64,000 nucleotides of DNA, taken from Bacteriovoracaceae bacterium. GTDB lineage: Bacteria; Bdellovibrionota; Bacteriovoracia; Bacteriovoracales; Bacteriovoracaceae. Position 1 is the first letter of the stretch. The number at the start of each line of letters is the position of its first letter. Where the stretch lies: positions 253,464 through 317,463 of the forward strand of contig JABFRR010000008.1 of assembly GCA_013141065.1 (NCBI GenBank), read 5' to 3'. Position numbers and translations under genes: made by a program. The notes under the pieces were generated by a model. It made no database searches. It was not told the origin of the DNA and was given only the letters and a program-made list of their open reading frames with translations. Positions 25,838-33,946 of this stretch are shown piece by piece.

Positions 25838-26611
25838 TTAAATCGCCGACAGGGCCTTAAGCCTTTTATTGATATCAACCGGACTTAACAGAACACTTTC
25901 GACTGCATCAATTGTTTGATTTTTTGCATGCACTAAATCAGAAAGTGCCAGGTATCCAATTAATTTTTCATTTTGACTCTCGAGAAATGAAAGTTTGAAT
26001 ATGGCAGAGATGTAATCTTTTTTTAAACCTCTCATACTTCCAACAATTAAATCAAAACCAATGACATCTTTTTCTTTTTCATACATTAAATTCTTCAAAG
26101 CAAGCGCTGGGTAAACAAAAACGATTAAAAATTCTTTAATTTTTTTAATTTTCACTAATGAATACATTAAATAAAAAGGGGAAAATATAACAAGAAAAAG
26201 TAATGACACCATTGTTCTGGACTGTGCTTCTTTGCTTTTAATTTTCAAAAGTGAGGCATAAATTAAACTGTTCAATTCATTTTTTGAAAAACCTAAATAA
26301 ACATTACGACCTATTATTAAGGCAGGTGTTCCAAAATATGAATCCGTAAAATAGACATTGTTTTCGAATGTATTGGACCAGTAAATGGCAACATGCTTTA
26401 TGCCAAGATGTGCACTTAGGTTTTTAATTTGATTAATTAAATTTTCATCATCAGTAACATAGCGTGCTCTTGAAAATACCAAGATAATTTTTTCACCCCA
26501 TTTTGAAATGAAACAAAAAACTAAGACCCCGAAAAGCAGCCCAACAAAAAGACCATAATTAAGATTAAAAATCAGACCAATAACCGCAAAGAATATAAAA
26601 AATATAAACAA
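25838..26611 (-). CDS. Membrane protein resembling a catalytically dead HtpX/M48 peptidase
   Basis: The 257-residue protein has two N-terminal membrane helices and two more near residues 135-175, as in HtpX. After the second helix come SAHLGIKHVAIYWS..., then PALIIGRNVYLGFSKNELNSLIYASLLKIKS. In HtpX this region reads as a GLL..L...EL.AVLAHELGHIK pattern; here HExxH is replaced by YASLL. The C-terminus INKRLKAL resembles the HtpX ...RI.RL end. No zinc site is visible, so proteolysis is unlikely. It is immediately upstream of the CHASE2 kinase and may be a sensory or scaffold partner. Confidence 0.6.
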   Translation of the reverse strand: MFIFFIFFAVIGLIFNLNYGLFVGLLFGVLVFCFISKWGEKIILVFSRARYVTDDENLINQIKNLSAHLGIKHVAIYWSNTFENNVYFTDSYFGTPALIIGRNVYLGFSKNELNSLIYASLLKIKSKEAQSRTMVSLLFLVIFSPFYLMYSLVKIKKIKEFLIVFVYPALALKNLMYEKEKDVIGFDLIVGSMRGLKKDYISAIFKLSFLESQNEKLIGYLALSDLVHAKNQTIDAVESVLLSPVDINKRLKALSAI

Positions 26612-26777
26612 AACAATTATAAGATACTTGTGACGTAAAATAAAAACTCCTTAATTCCATAAGTCTTCATGTCATTATTACAATGATGTTTCTAAATTAT
26701 AGACAAAAATTCGGTTGAGAGCTATAAGGCACTAAGCGTATAAGTAAGAAGAAGTGTGGGGGATTTATTGTTCACCT

Positions 26778-26799
26778 AAGTCATTAATATTAATGACTT
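26778..26799. promoter_or_regulatory. Perfect 22-bp palindrome (operator or weak terminator)
   Basis: A perfect inverted repeat with half-site AAGTCATTAAT is centred between 26788 and 26789. A nested outer pair, AGTGTG (26753-26758) and CACACT (26803-26808), surrounds it, and a short T-run follows on the plus strand. It lies in the 264-base divergent region between 26611 and 26876, about 77 bases before the plus-strand start. Dimeric regulator binding is the likelier reading because the hairpin is AT-rich. Confidence 0.5.
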
Positions 26800-26875
26800 T
26801 TTCACACTGCGTATCTCGTATTTTTTTAAAATATGGTAATCATGTCAGGAATTAGTTTCTTGTGGGGGTATTTTT

Positions 26876-27712
26876 ATGAAGTTTGAACGATTACTTTTCG
26901 GAACTGCTGGTGTGCCCAACTCAACACCTAAAAAAAATAACCCTATCGACGGTGTTAAGCAAGTTCACGCCCTTGGTTTAGATTGTATGCAATTAGAGTT
27001 CGCCCATGGCGTTCGAATGAAAGAAGAAGTCTCTTCTGGTCTTCGAAAGGTTTCATACGAACTTGGAATTCCACTTACTTCTCACGGCCCTTACTACATC
27101 AATCTTAATGCTCGTGAACAAGACAAGATTGATTCATCGGTAGAGAGAATTATTCAGACTGCTAAAATTTCTGATCTTTGCGGTGCGGAGTCTATGACTT
27201 TTCACGCTGCCTTTTATATGAAAGATTCGCCTTATGATGTTTTTGACCTTGTTCAAAAATCACTTAATGTGATTGAAGAAAGACTTAATCGTCTTGATAT
27301 TCAAATTGAGTTACGTCCAGAGCTTACAGGAAAAACTTCTCAATTTGGTTCATTAGAGGAGCTTATTGATTTAACAAAATCTGTATCTTCATGTTCACCT
27401 TGTATGGACTTTTCTCACTTATTTGCACGTACAAATGAATACAACACATACGAAGAGTTTTGTACCGTACTTAAGAAGTTAAAAGAAGAGTTAGATCCGA
27501 ACGCACTCCAAAATATGCATATACATATTTCTGGAATTAGCTCTAACTCTAAGGGTGATCTTAAGCATTTAAACTTAGACGATTCCGACTTTAACTGGAG
27601 AGAACTTTTAAGAGCGCTAAAGGATTTCGACTGCAGAGGTTATATTATTTGCAATTCTCCTAATCTTGAGAAAGATGCAAAAATGATGAAAGATTTTTAT
27701 TTAGGTTTATAG
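26876..27712 (+). CDS. Endonuclease IV-like TIM-barrel protein (archaeal-type Nfo/sugar isomerase family)
   Basis: The 278-residue product is a metal-dependent TIM barrel of the AP endonuclease family 2. It starts LLFGTAGVP and keeps most metal ligands by position: His in TSHGPYYINLN, His in TFHAAFY, Glu in PELTGK, Asp/His in MDFSHLFAR and His in MHIHISG. The final family Glu in ICESP is here Asn (IICNSP). Members either cleave abasic DNA or act as sugar isomerases; the order of motifs favours the short archaeal-type endonuclease group. TGGGGG precedes the ATG. A convergent terminator follows. Confidence 0.78.
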   Translation: MKFERLLFGTAGVPNSTPKKNNPIDGVKQVHALGLDCMQLEFAHGVRMKEEVSSGLRKVSYELGIPLTSHGPYYINLNAREQDKIDSSVERIIQTAKISDLCGAESMTFHAAFYMKDSPYDVFDLVQKSLNVIEERLNRLDIQIELRPELTGKTSQFGSLEELIDLTKSVSSCSPCMDFSHLFARTNEYNTYEEFCTVLKKLKEELDPNALQNMHIHISGISSNSKGDLKHLNLDDSDFNWRELLRALKDFDCRGYIICNSPNLEKDAKMMKDFYLGL

Positions 27713-27720
27713 TTTTTTAA

Positions 27721-27760
27721 AAGATGCAGCTCTAAGATATTTTAGGCTGCATCTTTTTTT
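27721..27760. terminator. Convergent rho-independent terminator
   Basis: AAGATGCAGC (27721-27730) pairs with GCTGCATCTT (27746-27755), and CTAA/TTAG extends the stem inside. A T-run follows on the plus strand and an A-run precedes. The stop codon of the minus gene 27742-28257 falls inside it, so both genes end here. Confidence 0.85.
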
Positions 27761-28257
27761 GAATCTAATTCTACTTGTTCACTGTCTTGATTTTTCTTTT
27801 CAACAAAACCCCTAAACCATTGCAAATGCTCCCTCGATGAATCCTCTGGAAGATAAACAATTTTTACATTTATTGAGTCTTTAACAAAAAGTATATTAAA
27901 AAATTGACCATTGATTTCAGCAAATATATCTAGCAAAAAATCCTGATCTAATGATTGATCGATATACACAATATCTTCAGTGTTAATCTGCTTAAAAATT
28001 GACCAATTTGAAGGGAAGTCTAAAATTTTACTATTAATATTTAATCGATAACACTTAGTATTTTCTTGGAAAGAAATTGGGTTCATTTTTAAATTATTTT
28101 GTTCGACGTAATCTTTTAATGAAATAAACTCTACTGCATTTAATTTCTTTTCAAAATAACTGCGTAGCTCGCCGACTGCATTTGGTTGATCCTTGTCTGT
28201 GGATTCTGAGTAGGTTTCTGCAATTAATTTAGACATCAATAAGTCATCATTATTCAT
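27742..28257 (-). CDS. Hypothetical protein
   Basis: I do not recognise this 171-residue soluble protein. It has no signal peptide or membrane segment and a mixed alpha/beta composition with a charged C-terminus. Two aromatic/acidic stretches (SNWSIFKQINTEDIVYIDQ and REHLQWFRGFVEKK) stand out but fit no family I know. It is 38 bases downstream of the PilZ-like membrane gene and probably cotranscribed. Its stop lies in the shared terminator. Confidence 0.55.
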   Translation of the reverse strand: MNNDDLLMSKLIAETYSESTDKDQPNAVGELRSYFEKKLNAVEFISLKDYVEQNNLKMNPISFQENTKCYRLNINSKILDFPSNWSIFKQINTEDIVYIDQSLDQDFLLDIFAEINGQFFNILFVKDSINVKIVYLPEDSSREHLQWFRGFVEKKNQDSEQVELDSKKDAA

Positions 28258-28295
28258 GTCTTATTTTTCGGAAGATTTTTTTTAATGTTTATTTT

Positions 28296-29012
28296 CTAAG
28301 TAAACAAACCACGCTCTAGGCAAACTTTGTACAATTCAGACCATTCATGTCTGTTATTTATTTTTTTTGATAAAATTTCAAAGCCGACTCCTTGGTCGTA
28401 TACAGTCGCGAGCTTTGCAAAGCTGACGAACTCGACTCCCTCCAAATTAGAAACAAGCTTAAGCTCCATATTTTTAAGACTTGCTGGCGCAATGGCCTTT
28501 TCCAGGATTACAAAACAACTCTTATCATCAATATTACTTACTGTAATTTCCGTTAAAAGTTGATCGTTAGAGTCGTAGATTGATCCCTTTAATGCAAACC
28601 TAGTGGACTTCTCTAGGTCATTACTTGCAAACAATGGGTTAAAGCACGCTTTTGTGATCTCTCCATCCCATGACATATAAAAATAAAATGCAAAAACCAA
28701 ATAAGCAAAATTTAACACTAATATCATTTTATTAAAACTTGAGGCCAGAAGAATAAAGTTCTTTCCAGCAACAAGACAAAGAAAAGCTAAAAGAAACATA
28801 TCAGAATATTTTTTTACTTTCATGACAATTAACATTGTTAAAACACCAAAGGAAAAAATAAAATAATGATTACTGAAAAATGACCTTATCGATTCAGCAC
28901 TAATAATACTTATTCCATTTGATAACGAGTAGATAGTTTGTAAATAGACTTGTGATAAAACAATGAAAACTAGTAAGTTTCGATGCTCATAATTTCTCTT
29001 TAAAATCTTCAT
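28296..29012 (-). CDS. Membrane protein with C-terminal PilZ-like domain
   Basis: The first ~125 residues hold four predicted membrane helices (e.g. LLVFIVLSQVYLQTIYSL, then FIFSFGVLTMLIVM). The C-terminal ~100 residues, from RFALKGSIY through TVSNIDDKSCFVIL to VGFEILSK, have the beta-barrel rhythm of PilZ. The c-di-GMP motifs RxxxR and D/NxSxxG are only partly kept, so nucleotide binding is doubtful. A membrane-anchored PilZ variant linked to motility or envelope control is the best guess. Confidence 0.5.
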   Translation of the reverse strand: MKILKRNYEHRNLLVFIVLSQVYLQTIYSLSNGISIISAESIRSFFSNHYFIFSFGVLTMLIVMKVKKYSDMFLLAFLCLVAGKNFILLASSFNKMILVLNFAYLVFAFYFYMSWDGEITKACFNPLFASNDLEKSTRFALKGSIYDSNDQLLTEITVSNIDDKSCFVILEKAIAPASLKNMELKLVSNLEGVEFVSFAKLATVYDQGVGFEILSKKINNRHEWSELYKVCLERGLFT

Positions 29013-29078
29013 AATTATTCAAATAGGAAAATATGTCCCAGCGGTTATCTACCGGCTAGAATTTGTTAATATATAATA

Positions 29079-29282
29079 ATGATACCATATCTAGAAATAA
29101 ATTCACTTTGTATTTCGTGTGACAATTGCAATCTTATTTGTCCAGAAAATGCAATTCTAAAAAATGGACCTAATTACATTGTTGAAACGTGGTCTTGCAC
29201 TCTTTGCAACGCATGTATTGAAGTTTGTCCAGTTGACTGCATCAAGTATGTTACTGAAGAAACTAAAAAGAAAATTTTTTAA
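29079..29282 (+). CDS. Small 2[4Fe-4S] ferredoxin
   Basis: A 67-residue bacterial-type ferredoxin that shuttles low-potential electrons. Both cluster motifs are complete: CISCDNCNLICPENAI and CTLCNACIEVCPVDCI. It is divergent from the PilZ-like gene (66 bases apart), and its stop is 3 bases from the convergent nucleotidyltransferase gene. No oxidoreductase partner is adjacent. Confidence 0.92.
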   Translation: MIPYLEINSLCISCDNCNLICPENAILKNGPNYIVETWSCTLCNACIEVCPVDCIKYVTEETKKKIF

Positions 29283-29285
29283 TAT

Positions 29286-30158
29286 TTATTCAACGAACTG
29301 AACCATCTCTTTCCAAGATATTGAATTCGATTGAAATTTTCCACTCGAATCTAGACTTACTGAGTTTAAAGAAGAGTTATAAAAGTCATTATTTCTTTCA
29401 CCGAAAACAAAGTTTCGGTTCAAAAAATCTATGAATTGAGATTTTTTATTACTTTTTAACTGATCATCAATTTTGGCTATGCTTTTTAAATATATTTCTG
29501 CTGTTCCAAAATCCCAGTATTCAAAATCTTCTGGTACCAACACGCTAACAACTTCGTTTTTATAATTACAAACAGTCTCAAAAAACTTCGAGATTCCCAC
29601 AACTGGAGTAAGTCCATCGAGTTTTAAAATTCCAAGTCCCGAGTAAGTGACAAAATCGTGATTTCCAATTGGCTTTGATATTTCAACTAATTTATCCGAT
29701 TCAAGTTTTATTTCATTGTATTTTGCTTCTCGTGGAACTGAAATTCCAAACAAGCATGCTCTCGATCCAACTAGCTTTTTAAGAGCTTCTTTGTATATAT
29801 TTTTTTCAAAAAATAGAAACTGATCTGCATTAAGCAATAAGACATTGCCTTTGTAATTAACATTTGCACAAGAGGCAAGGTTATGTACTGCACCTCCTGA
29901 ATCTAACAATGGATTTTCAATTAAAAGTTCAACACCATTAAATTTTTCACTCCCCTTAAGAAAGGCTTCTATTTCTTTGGCCATAAAATGCGCATTAATA
30001 AATATTTTATTAATTCCCATCTCTCGACAAAAATCGACCTGTAGCTCCAGAAGTGTTTTTTGATAAACCGGCCATAAGGGCTTGGGGATTTTTTTTCCAA
30101 TTTCCCCCATTCTCGTTCCCATTCCAGCTGCTAATATAAATGCAATATCAATTTGCAT
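29286..30158 (-). CDS. Sugar-1-phosphate nucleotidyltransferase, MurU-like
   Basis: The N-terminal ~220 residues are a nucleotidyltransferase domain with ILAAGMGTRMGEIGKKIPKP (nucleotide-binding G-x-G-T-R and PKP) and the metal-binding Asp in LLLNADQ. At 290 residues it is longer than Pseudomonas MurU (~223), with an unrecognised C-terminal extension. It overlaps the upstream AmgK-like kinase gene by 11 bases. That pairing points to UDP-MurNAc (or UDP-GlcNAc) synthesis from salvaged sugars, which bypasses de novo MurA/MurB. Substrate is inferred from context. Confidence 0.78.
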   Translation of the reverse strand: MQIDIAFILAAGMGTRMGEIGKKIPKPLWPVYQKTLLELQVDFCREMGINKIFINAHFMAKEIEAFLKGSEKFNGVELLIENPLLDSGGAVHNLASCANVNYKGNVLLLNADQFLFFEKNIYKEALKKLVGSRACLFGISVPREAKYNEIKLESDKLVEISKPIGNHDFVTYSGLGILKLDGLTPVVGISKFFETVCNYKNEVVSVLVPEDFEYWDFGTAEIYLKSIAKIDDQLKSNKKSQFIDFLNRNFVFGERNNDFYNSSLNSVSLDSSGKFQSNSISWKEMVQFVE

Positions 30159-31182
30159 AATATAATCCAGACAATTGGACTCTTAAGCGATCTAATTCCG
30201 GGTTGCTCAACATTACGCTTCGAATTTTCTCAAAAGCATAACCAATATATTTTATATATCTTAGATCTTTTCTTTCTTCATATATAAAAGCAAAGCTTCC
30301 AATCGCTTTATAAACTCTTTGAATTGTCATTAAGTCATATAGTCTTAAAAATGATTCATAAGATTTTGATGCGTCTAGTTTCTTAAAGTAATTATTATAA
30401 TAATATTTAATCAACTGCTCTTTGTTTCGTGCATTTATCTGGTAGTAACAATCCTCTAGTAAGGAAACTAAGTCATACAAAGGTGTTCCCATGCGAGCAT
30501 CTTGAAAATCAATGACAACTTGTTTTTGATTGATAATCATAATGTTGCGAGAATGATAATCTCTATGAACCAACACGCGTTTTTCCTTATCTATCTCCTT
30601 ACAAATTTTCAACAATTCTTCGTCAATCGTTTTTACAATTTCAGTATCAAGACTTAAGCCTAGAAATCGACCTAGGAAATATTTTTTCGAAAAAGCCATT
30701 TCTGAAAATAATTTTTCTGTGTCAAAGGATAAACTTGAAATTTTCTTATCTTGATATTTTTCAACATTTATTAAGTGAATTTTTGCCATTAAATCTATCG
30801 CTTCTTTGTAAAAATCATATTCCTTATCCAAAGTTTCAACCTTGGAAACTTCGAGCAGAAAAGTTTTATCGCCTAAGTCTTCTTCTAAGATAAAACCAGT
30901 TGAGAGTTCTTTATCGTAAATATATGGTACTCGCACACCTTCATCTTCAAGTATTTTTTGAAACTTTATAAAAGTAGGTTCTTCGTCTGCAACATTGCTA
31001 GGGTTATCAAGACAAACCACGTATGATTCTTTTGAGGTCCATATTCTATAATATTTTCTCGTTGATGCGTCCCCTGTGAGCTTTTCTACGTTTACAATAA
31101 CATCATCGCTTAGAATTTTTTTAGCTATCGTTTTTTTAAAAAGCTCTTCAACTAAAATTCTCTCTGATTGCTCTGGCTTCAT
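30148..31182 (-). CDS. Aminoglycoside phosphotransferase-fold sugar kinase, AmgK-like
   Basis: The 344-residue kinase-fold protein has the catalytic loop VHRDYHSRNIMI and the metal-binding VIDFQDARMGTPLYDLVSLLEDCY. Both match AmgK, the anomeric MurNAc/GlcNAc kinase of cell-wall recycling, closely. The N-terminal TGDASTRKYYRIW nucleotide-binding strand pair is also typical. It overlaps the MurU-like gene by 11 bases and the upstream M48-like lipoprotein gene by 4 bases. An aminoglycoside-resistance role is unlikely in this context. Confidence 0.82.
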   Translation of the reverse strand: MKPEQSERILVEELFKKTIAKKILSDDVIVNVEKLTGDASTRKYYRIWTSKESYVVCLDNPSNVADEEPTFIKFQKILEDEGVRVPYIYDKELSTGFILEEDLGDKTFLLEVSKVETLDKEYDFYKEAIDLMAKIHLINVEKYQDKKISSLSFDTEKLFSEMAFSKKYFLGRFLGLSLDTEIVKTIDEELLKICKEIDKEKRVLVHRDYHSRNIMIINQKQVVIDFQDARMGTPLYDLVSLLEDCYYQINARNKEQLIKYYYNNYFKKLDASKSYESFLRLYDLMTIQRVYKAIGSFAFIYEERKDLRYIKYIGYAFEKIRSVMLSNPELDRLRVQLSGLYYAN

Positions 31183-31949
31183 TTTGTTCTCGCTATATTA
31201 TTTAATAATTTATAAAATATTTTTGATGAGTTCGCCTCATTTATTTTCTTTCCTATGCCAAACACACCCTGCTTTGAAATAAAATTTTTATACTGTTGTT
31301 CTTCTCTTGTGAGTGAGGTTGGGTCATCAATATACATTGCAAATTCAAGTGTGTTCCTGCTTTGAATTTGTATCCAGTTTAGGTATGCAGTTGCATCAAA
31401 CCTTGCTCTTTTTAAAATATAATATGTCCATTCATTAACTTGTACTTTTTCTTCAAACTTAAGTCGGGTTAATTTCAGCATCTTCTCTGTTCCATATACA
31501 CCCGTTGGTAAAAATAATTTTTTTTCATATATAAACCGATGGCTTTTTAAAATCTCAGATGAAAGTGCCGCTATAAATACTTCCTCACTTTTAAGGAATC
31601 TTTCCAAGAGGCCAGATGAAAAAAAATATTGTGACTTCGGCAATGAAAACATAAATGGGGTTTTATGCTTTATGAAACTAAATTCGGGTTTATCCTTTCC
31701 AGTTAAAAGTGATTGATTACTTGATATAATTCTTTCATGTAATTCTTCTAGGTATTTTTTAACGTCTTCGTCTGATTTTATTTTATTTTTTTCTTCAGAA
31801 ATTAAATATTCCCTACCTGTTGCAGCCAGATGATCTATGTAATCTTGGTTTTCAACATAGTTAAAAACTAAAGGCTCAGATTTAAAAACAGATAACAAAC
31901 TGCACGAGCTCGTTAAAGCAATAATTAATAATAGACAAATATTTTTCAT
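31179..31949 (-). CDS. Lipoprotein resembling a catalytically dead M48 peptidase (BepA/LoiP-like)
   Basis: A lipoprotein signal ends LTSSCSLL. The central region, FSFIKHKTPFMFSLPKSQYFFSSGLL, then SEEVFIAALSSEILKSHR, follows the M48 pattern of NAFALPGG.I.VT.GLL followed by ELA.VLAHEIAHV. The zinc motif HExxH has become SSEIL with only the Glu kept, so catalysis is improbable. It has a four-base overlap with the AmgK-like gene. The start codon lies immediately after the T-run of an upstream terminator whose 3' arm supplies AAGGG as the only visible Shine-Dalgarno. Confidence 0.6.
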   Translation of the reverse strand: MKNICLLLIIALTSSCSLLSVFKSEPLVFNYVENQDYIDHLAATGREYLISEEKNKIKSDEDVKKYLEELHERIISSNQSLLTGKDKPEFSFIKHKTPFMFSLPKSQYFFSSGLLERFLKSEEVFIAALSSEILKSHRFIYEKKLFLPTGVYGTEKMLKLTRLKFEEKVQVNEWTYYILKRARFDATAYLNWIQIQSRNTLEFAMYIDDPTSLTREEQQYKNFISKQGVFGIGKKINEANSSKIFYKLLNNIARTK

Positions 31950-31950
31950 A

Positions 31951-31979
31951 AAAAAAAAGCCCTTAGTAAAACTAAGGGC
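31951..31979 (-). terminator. Rho-independent terminator of the LysM gene, abutting the next start codon
   Basis: GCCCTTAGT and ACTAAGGGC form a perfect 9-bp stem with a 3-base loop, followed on the minus strand by nine T. The ATG of the M48-like lipoprotein gene is the very next codon (31949). The AAGGG of the 3' arm is about 10 bases from that ATG. Confidence 0.88.
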
Positions 31980-32012
31980 ATGCTACAGTTTAATAGTTAT
32001 GTAGAGTATAGA

Positions 32013-32783
32013 TTATTTTGGTTGAGAAGCAAGATCTCTGAGCGGTCTATAATAAAGTGTAAAGCCTGCAAATATTAAATTCGGATTCTTGATTAATGGA
32101 CGGTTATTCTCGTAAATTAATCTCCACTTATTCATTGTTCCGTACTTGTCTTTAGAGATTAAGCCCAAAGTATCACCAGTCTTTACTAGGTATGGATCCC
32201 CAACAGGTTCCCAGCCAAATTTCTGTGATGGAACGTAGTATTTTAACTCAACACCGGCTGAAAGAAATTTAACATTCGGATTTAATCTCTTAATGTCTCT
32301 CCATTTTCCGTAATCACCATAGATTTTAAAAGCCACCATCATAAGAGTGTCACCTCTTTGAACTTTGTATTTTTCAATTTTTGAAGTGTCTACGCTGCTA
32401 TAATCTTCAACAATTTTAACTGGTTCTTTCATAACTAGGCGAGCTGGTGCTTCAATTGTTTTTTCTACACTGGAAAGGGATCCAATCTCTTCTTTCTTGA
32501 AGTCGTTAAACCTTGGCTCTTCAGGTTTATCCATATCAATGGCCGGAATTTCTTGCTGTGCAAGTTCGGGAGTCGCTTCGGGCTCCTTGAAACTATCGGG
32601 TATAGCTACGGCTTCTGACACTTTTTCTTCTTCAACTTGTAATTCTGTACCTGGTACATCGGCCAATGAATCGACTGAAAACTCCAGATCGTCACCCTGT
32701 GCGACTTCTCCATCGTTTTTCGAATCATTAAAACTACAAGATGATAGGGCCAAAACAAGTAACATAATTGACATTTTTTTCAT
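32013..32783 (-). CDS. Lipoprotein with two LysM domains
   Basis: Starting at the ATG 32783 (GAGG upstream), the product has a lipoprotein signal MKKMSIMLLVLALSSCSFN. An upstream in-frame ATG would bury this signal behind 38 residues and is rejected. An acidic, Pro-rich linker of ~100 residues leads to two C-terminal LysM domains (YKVQRGDTLMMVAFKIYGD and YLVKTGDTLGLISKDKYG), which bind peptidoglycan N-acetylglucosamine chains. It is probably tethered to a membrane and reaches the wall. It has its own terminator. Confidence 0.88.
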   Translation of the reverse strand: MKKMSIMLLVLALSSCSFNDSKNDGEVAQGDDLEFSVDSLADVPGTELQVEEEKVSEAVAIPDSFKEPEATPELAQQEIPAIDMDKPEEPRFNDFKKEEIGSLSSVEKTIEAPARLVMKEPVKIVEDYSSVDTSKIEKYKVQRGDTLMMVAFKIYGDYGKWRDIKRLNPNVKFLSAGVELKYYVPSQKFGWEPVGDPYLVKTGDTLGLISKDKYGTMNKWRLIYENNRPLIKNPNLIFAGFTLYYRPLRDLASQPK

Positions 32784-32914
32784 AAAAAACCTCACGTTTA
32801 CAATTTTATCGGTATTTAGTTTCAAAAATTTAGTCTTCTTATGAATATCTTCTGAATTATTTTGCTCATAATATTTTTTGATTGCATTATCCTGCACAAA
32901 TTTTAGAATAACCT

Positions 32915-33946
32915 ATGATTTTAAGAGTTCATAAAATTCTTGTCCTTTTCACTCTGGTATTGTCACTTTTTTCATTTCCTGTTCTAAGTCAAAATGTTCT
33001 AGATGACATTGAAGAAGAAGACATTCTTGAATCGGGCTCATCAGAAGCTGCACCAAGTTTAGTATCGGAAACGATTAAAGTTATTTCACCTTCAAAAAAG
33101 ATCTTCATTTTAACGAATGAAAATAGAACTTTTTCTAAAGGTGATTTTATTTCATTACTTCTTGGCAACAAGCTCGTTTGCCGTGCTCTCGTCGCTAAAA
33201 CTAATGATGATCAACTCTCTGGTATTAAAATCATAAAAATATATAACGTTAATCTTTGGAAGCAATTAGCTCCAAACAAAGAAGTCCTAGTTCTCAAGGG
33301 CGATGACAGTTATTACGCCAATCTTGAAAAAGCGCCTAAAGATATTGAAGAAACCATAAAAAAACAAAACAAAGTTCAAGATGAAGACGATTTGTTTAAC
33401 TCGACAACACTAAATGATGATGATCTTTCCATCGAAGAATCTAATAACCGTTTAATTAAAACTGACAACGTTATTTCTGGTGGCATTGGCTTAATTGAAG
33501 GTAAGGATCCTGAAGGTCAAAGTAAAAAATACACTCATACTAATGGATCATGGGGATATCAGTTAGCCGATAATGTTTGGGGGGAATTGGGTGTTGGAAC
33601 TAATACAATTATTGATTATCCCGCAACGGGTTTTGATACTAGGATGATTAATTTTACGACTAAGTTGAAGTATACTTTTGAAGCTCCATTTTATAGTTAC
33701 GTAATGCCCTATGTTGGCTATCAAATTATTCAGGCCCAGTCTCCAGGAGCTGGAGTCTACGACGGTGTGAGCACTCCAGCTCCAACTCAAGAAGAATTAG
33801 ACAAAGAACTTAATGGAGTTAATGATCTTAAAAAAAGCTCACTTGTTTTTGGGGTGACAGTTTTAAAAAGAATTGTGCCCGGATGGTTCATCAGGTTAGA
33901 CTTGGGTAGTGATCTCTTAAACGCAGGACTTGCACTTGAGTTTTAA
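32915..33946 (+). CDS. Exported, probable outer-membrane protein
   Basis: Function is not known. A Sec signal (residues 1-25, ending FPVLS-QN) is followed by an acidic N-terminal domain with a small beta-rich segment (IFILTNENRTFSKGDFISLL). From about residue 190 come alternating beta-strand stretches (WGYQLADNVWGELGVGTN, FYSYVMPYVGYQII) and a terminal aromatic ALEF. The terminal Phe and strand pattern suggest an outer-membrane barrel of eight or so strands. It is divergent from the LysM lipoprotein gene. The small lipoprotein gene follows with a 17-base overlap. Confidence 0.62.
   Translation: MILRVHKILVLFTLVLSLFSFPVLSQNVLDDIEEEDILESGSSEAAPSLVSETIKVISPSKKIFILTNENRTFSKGDFISLLLGNKLVCRALVAKTNDDQLSGIKIIKIYNVNLWKQLAPNKEVLVLKGDDSYYANLEKAPKDIEETIKKQNKVQDEDDLFNSTTLNDDDLSIEESNNRLIKTDNVISGGIGLIEGKDPEGQSKKYTHTNGSWGYQLADNVWGELGVGTNTIIDYPATGFDTRMINFTTKLKYTFEAPFYSYVMPYVGYQIIQAQSPGAGVYDGVSTPAPTQEELDKELNGVNDLKKSSLVFGVTVLKRIVPGWFIRLDLGSDLLNAGLALEF

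Noticed and set aside
32784-32897. Upstream start of the LysM lipoprotein
   Set aside because: Would place 38 residues before a lipoprotein signal; ATG 32783 has its own GAGG.
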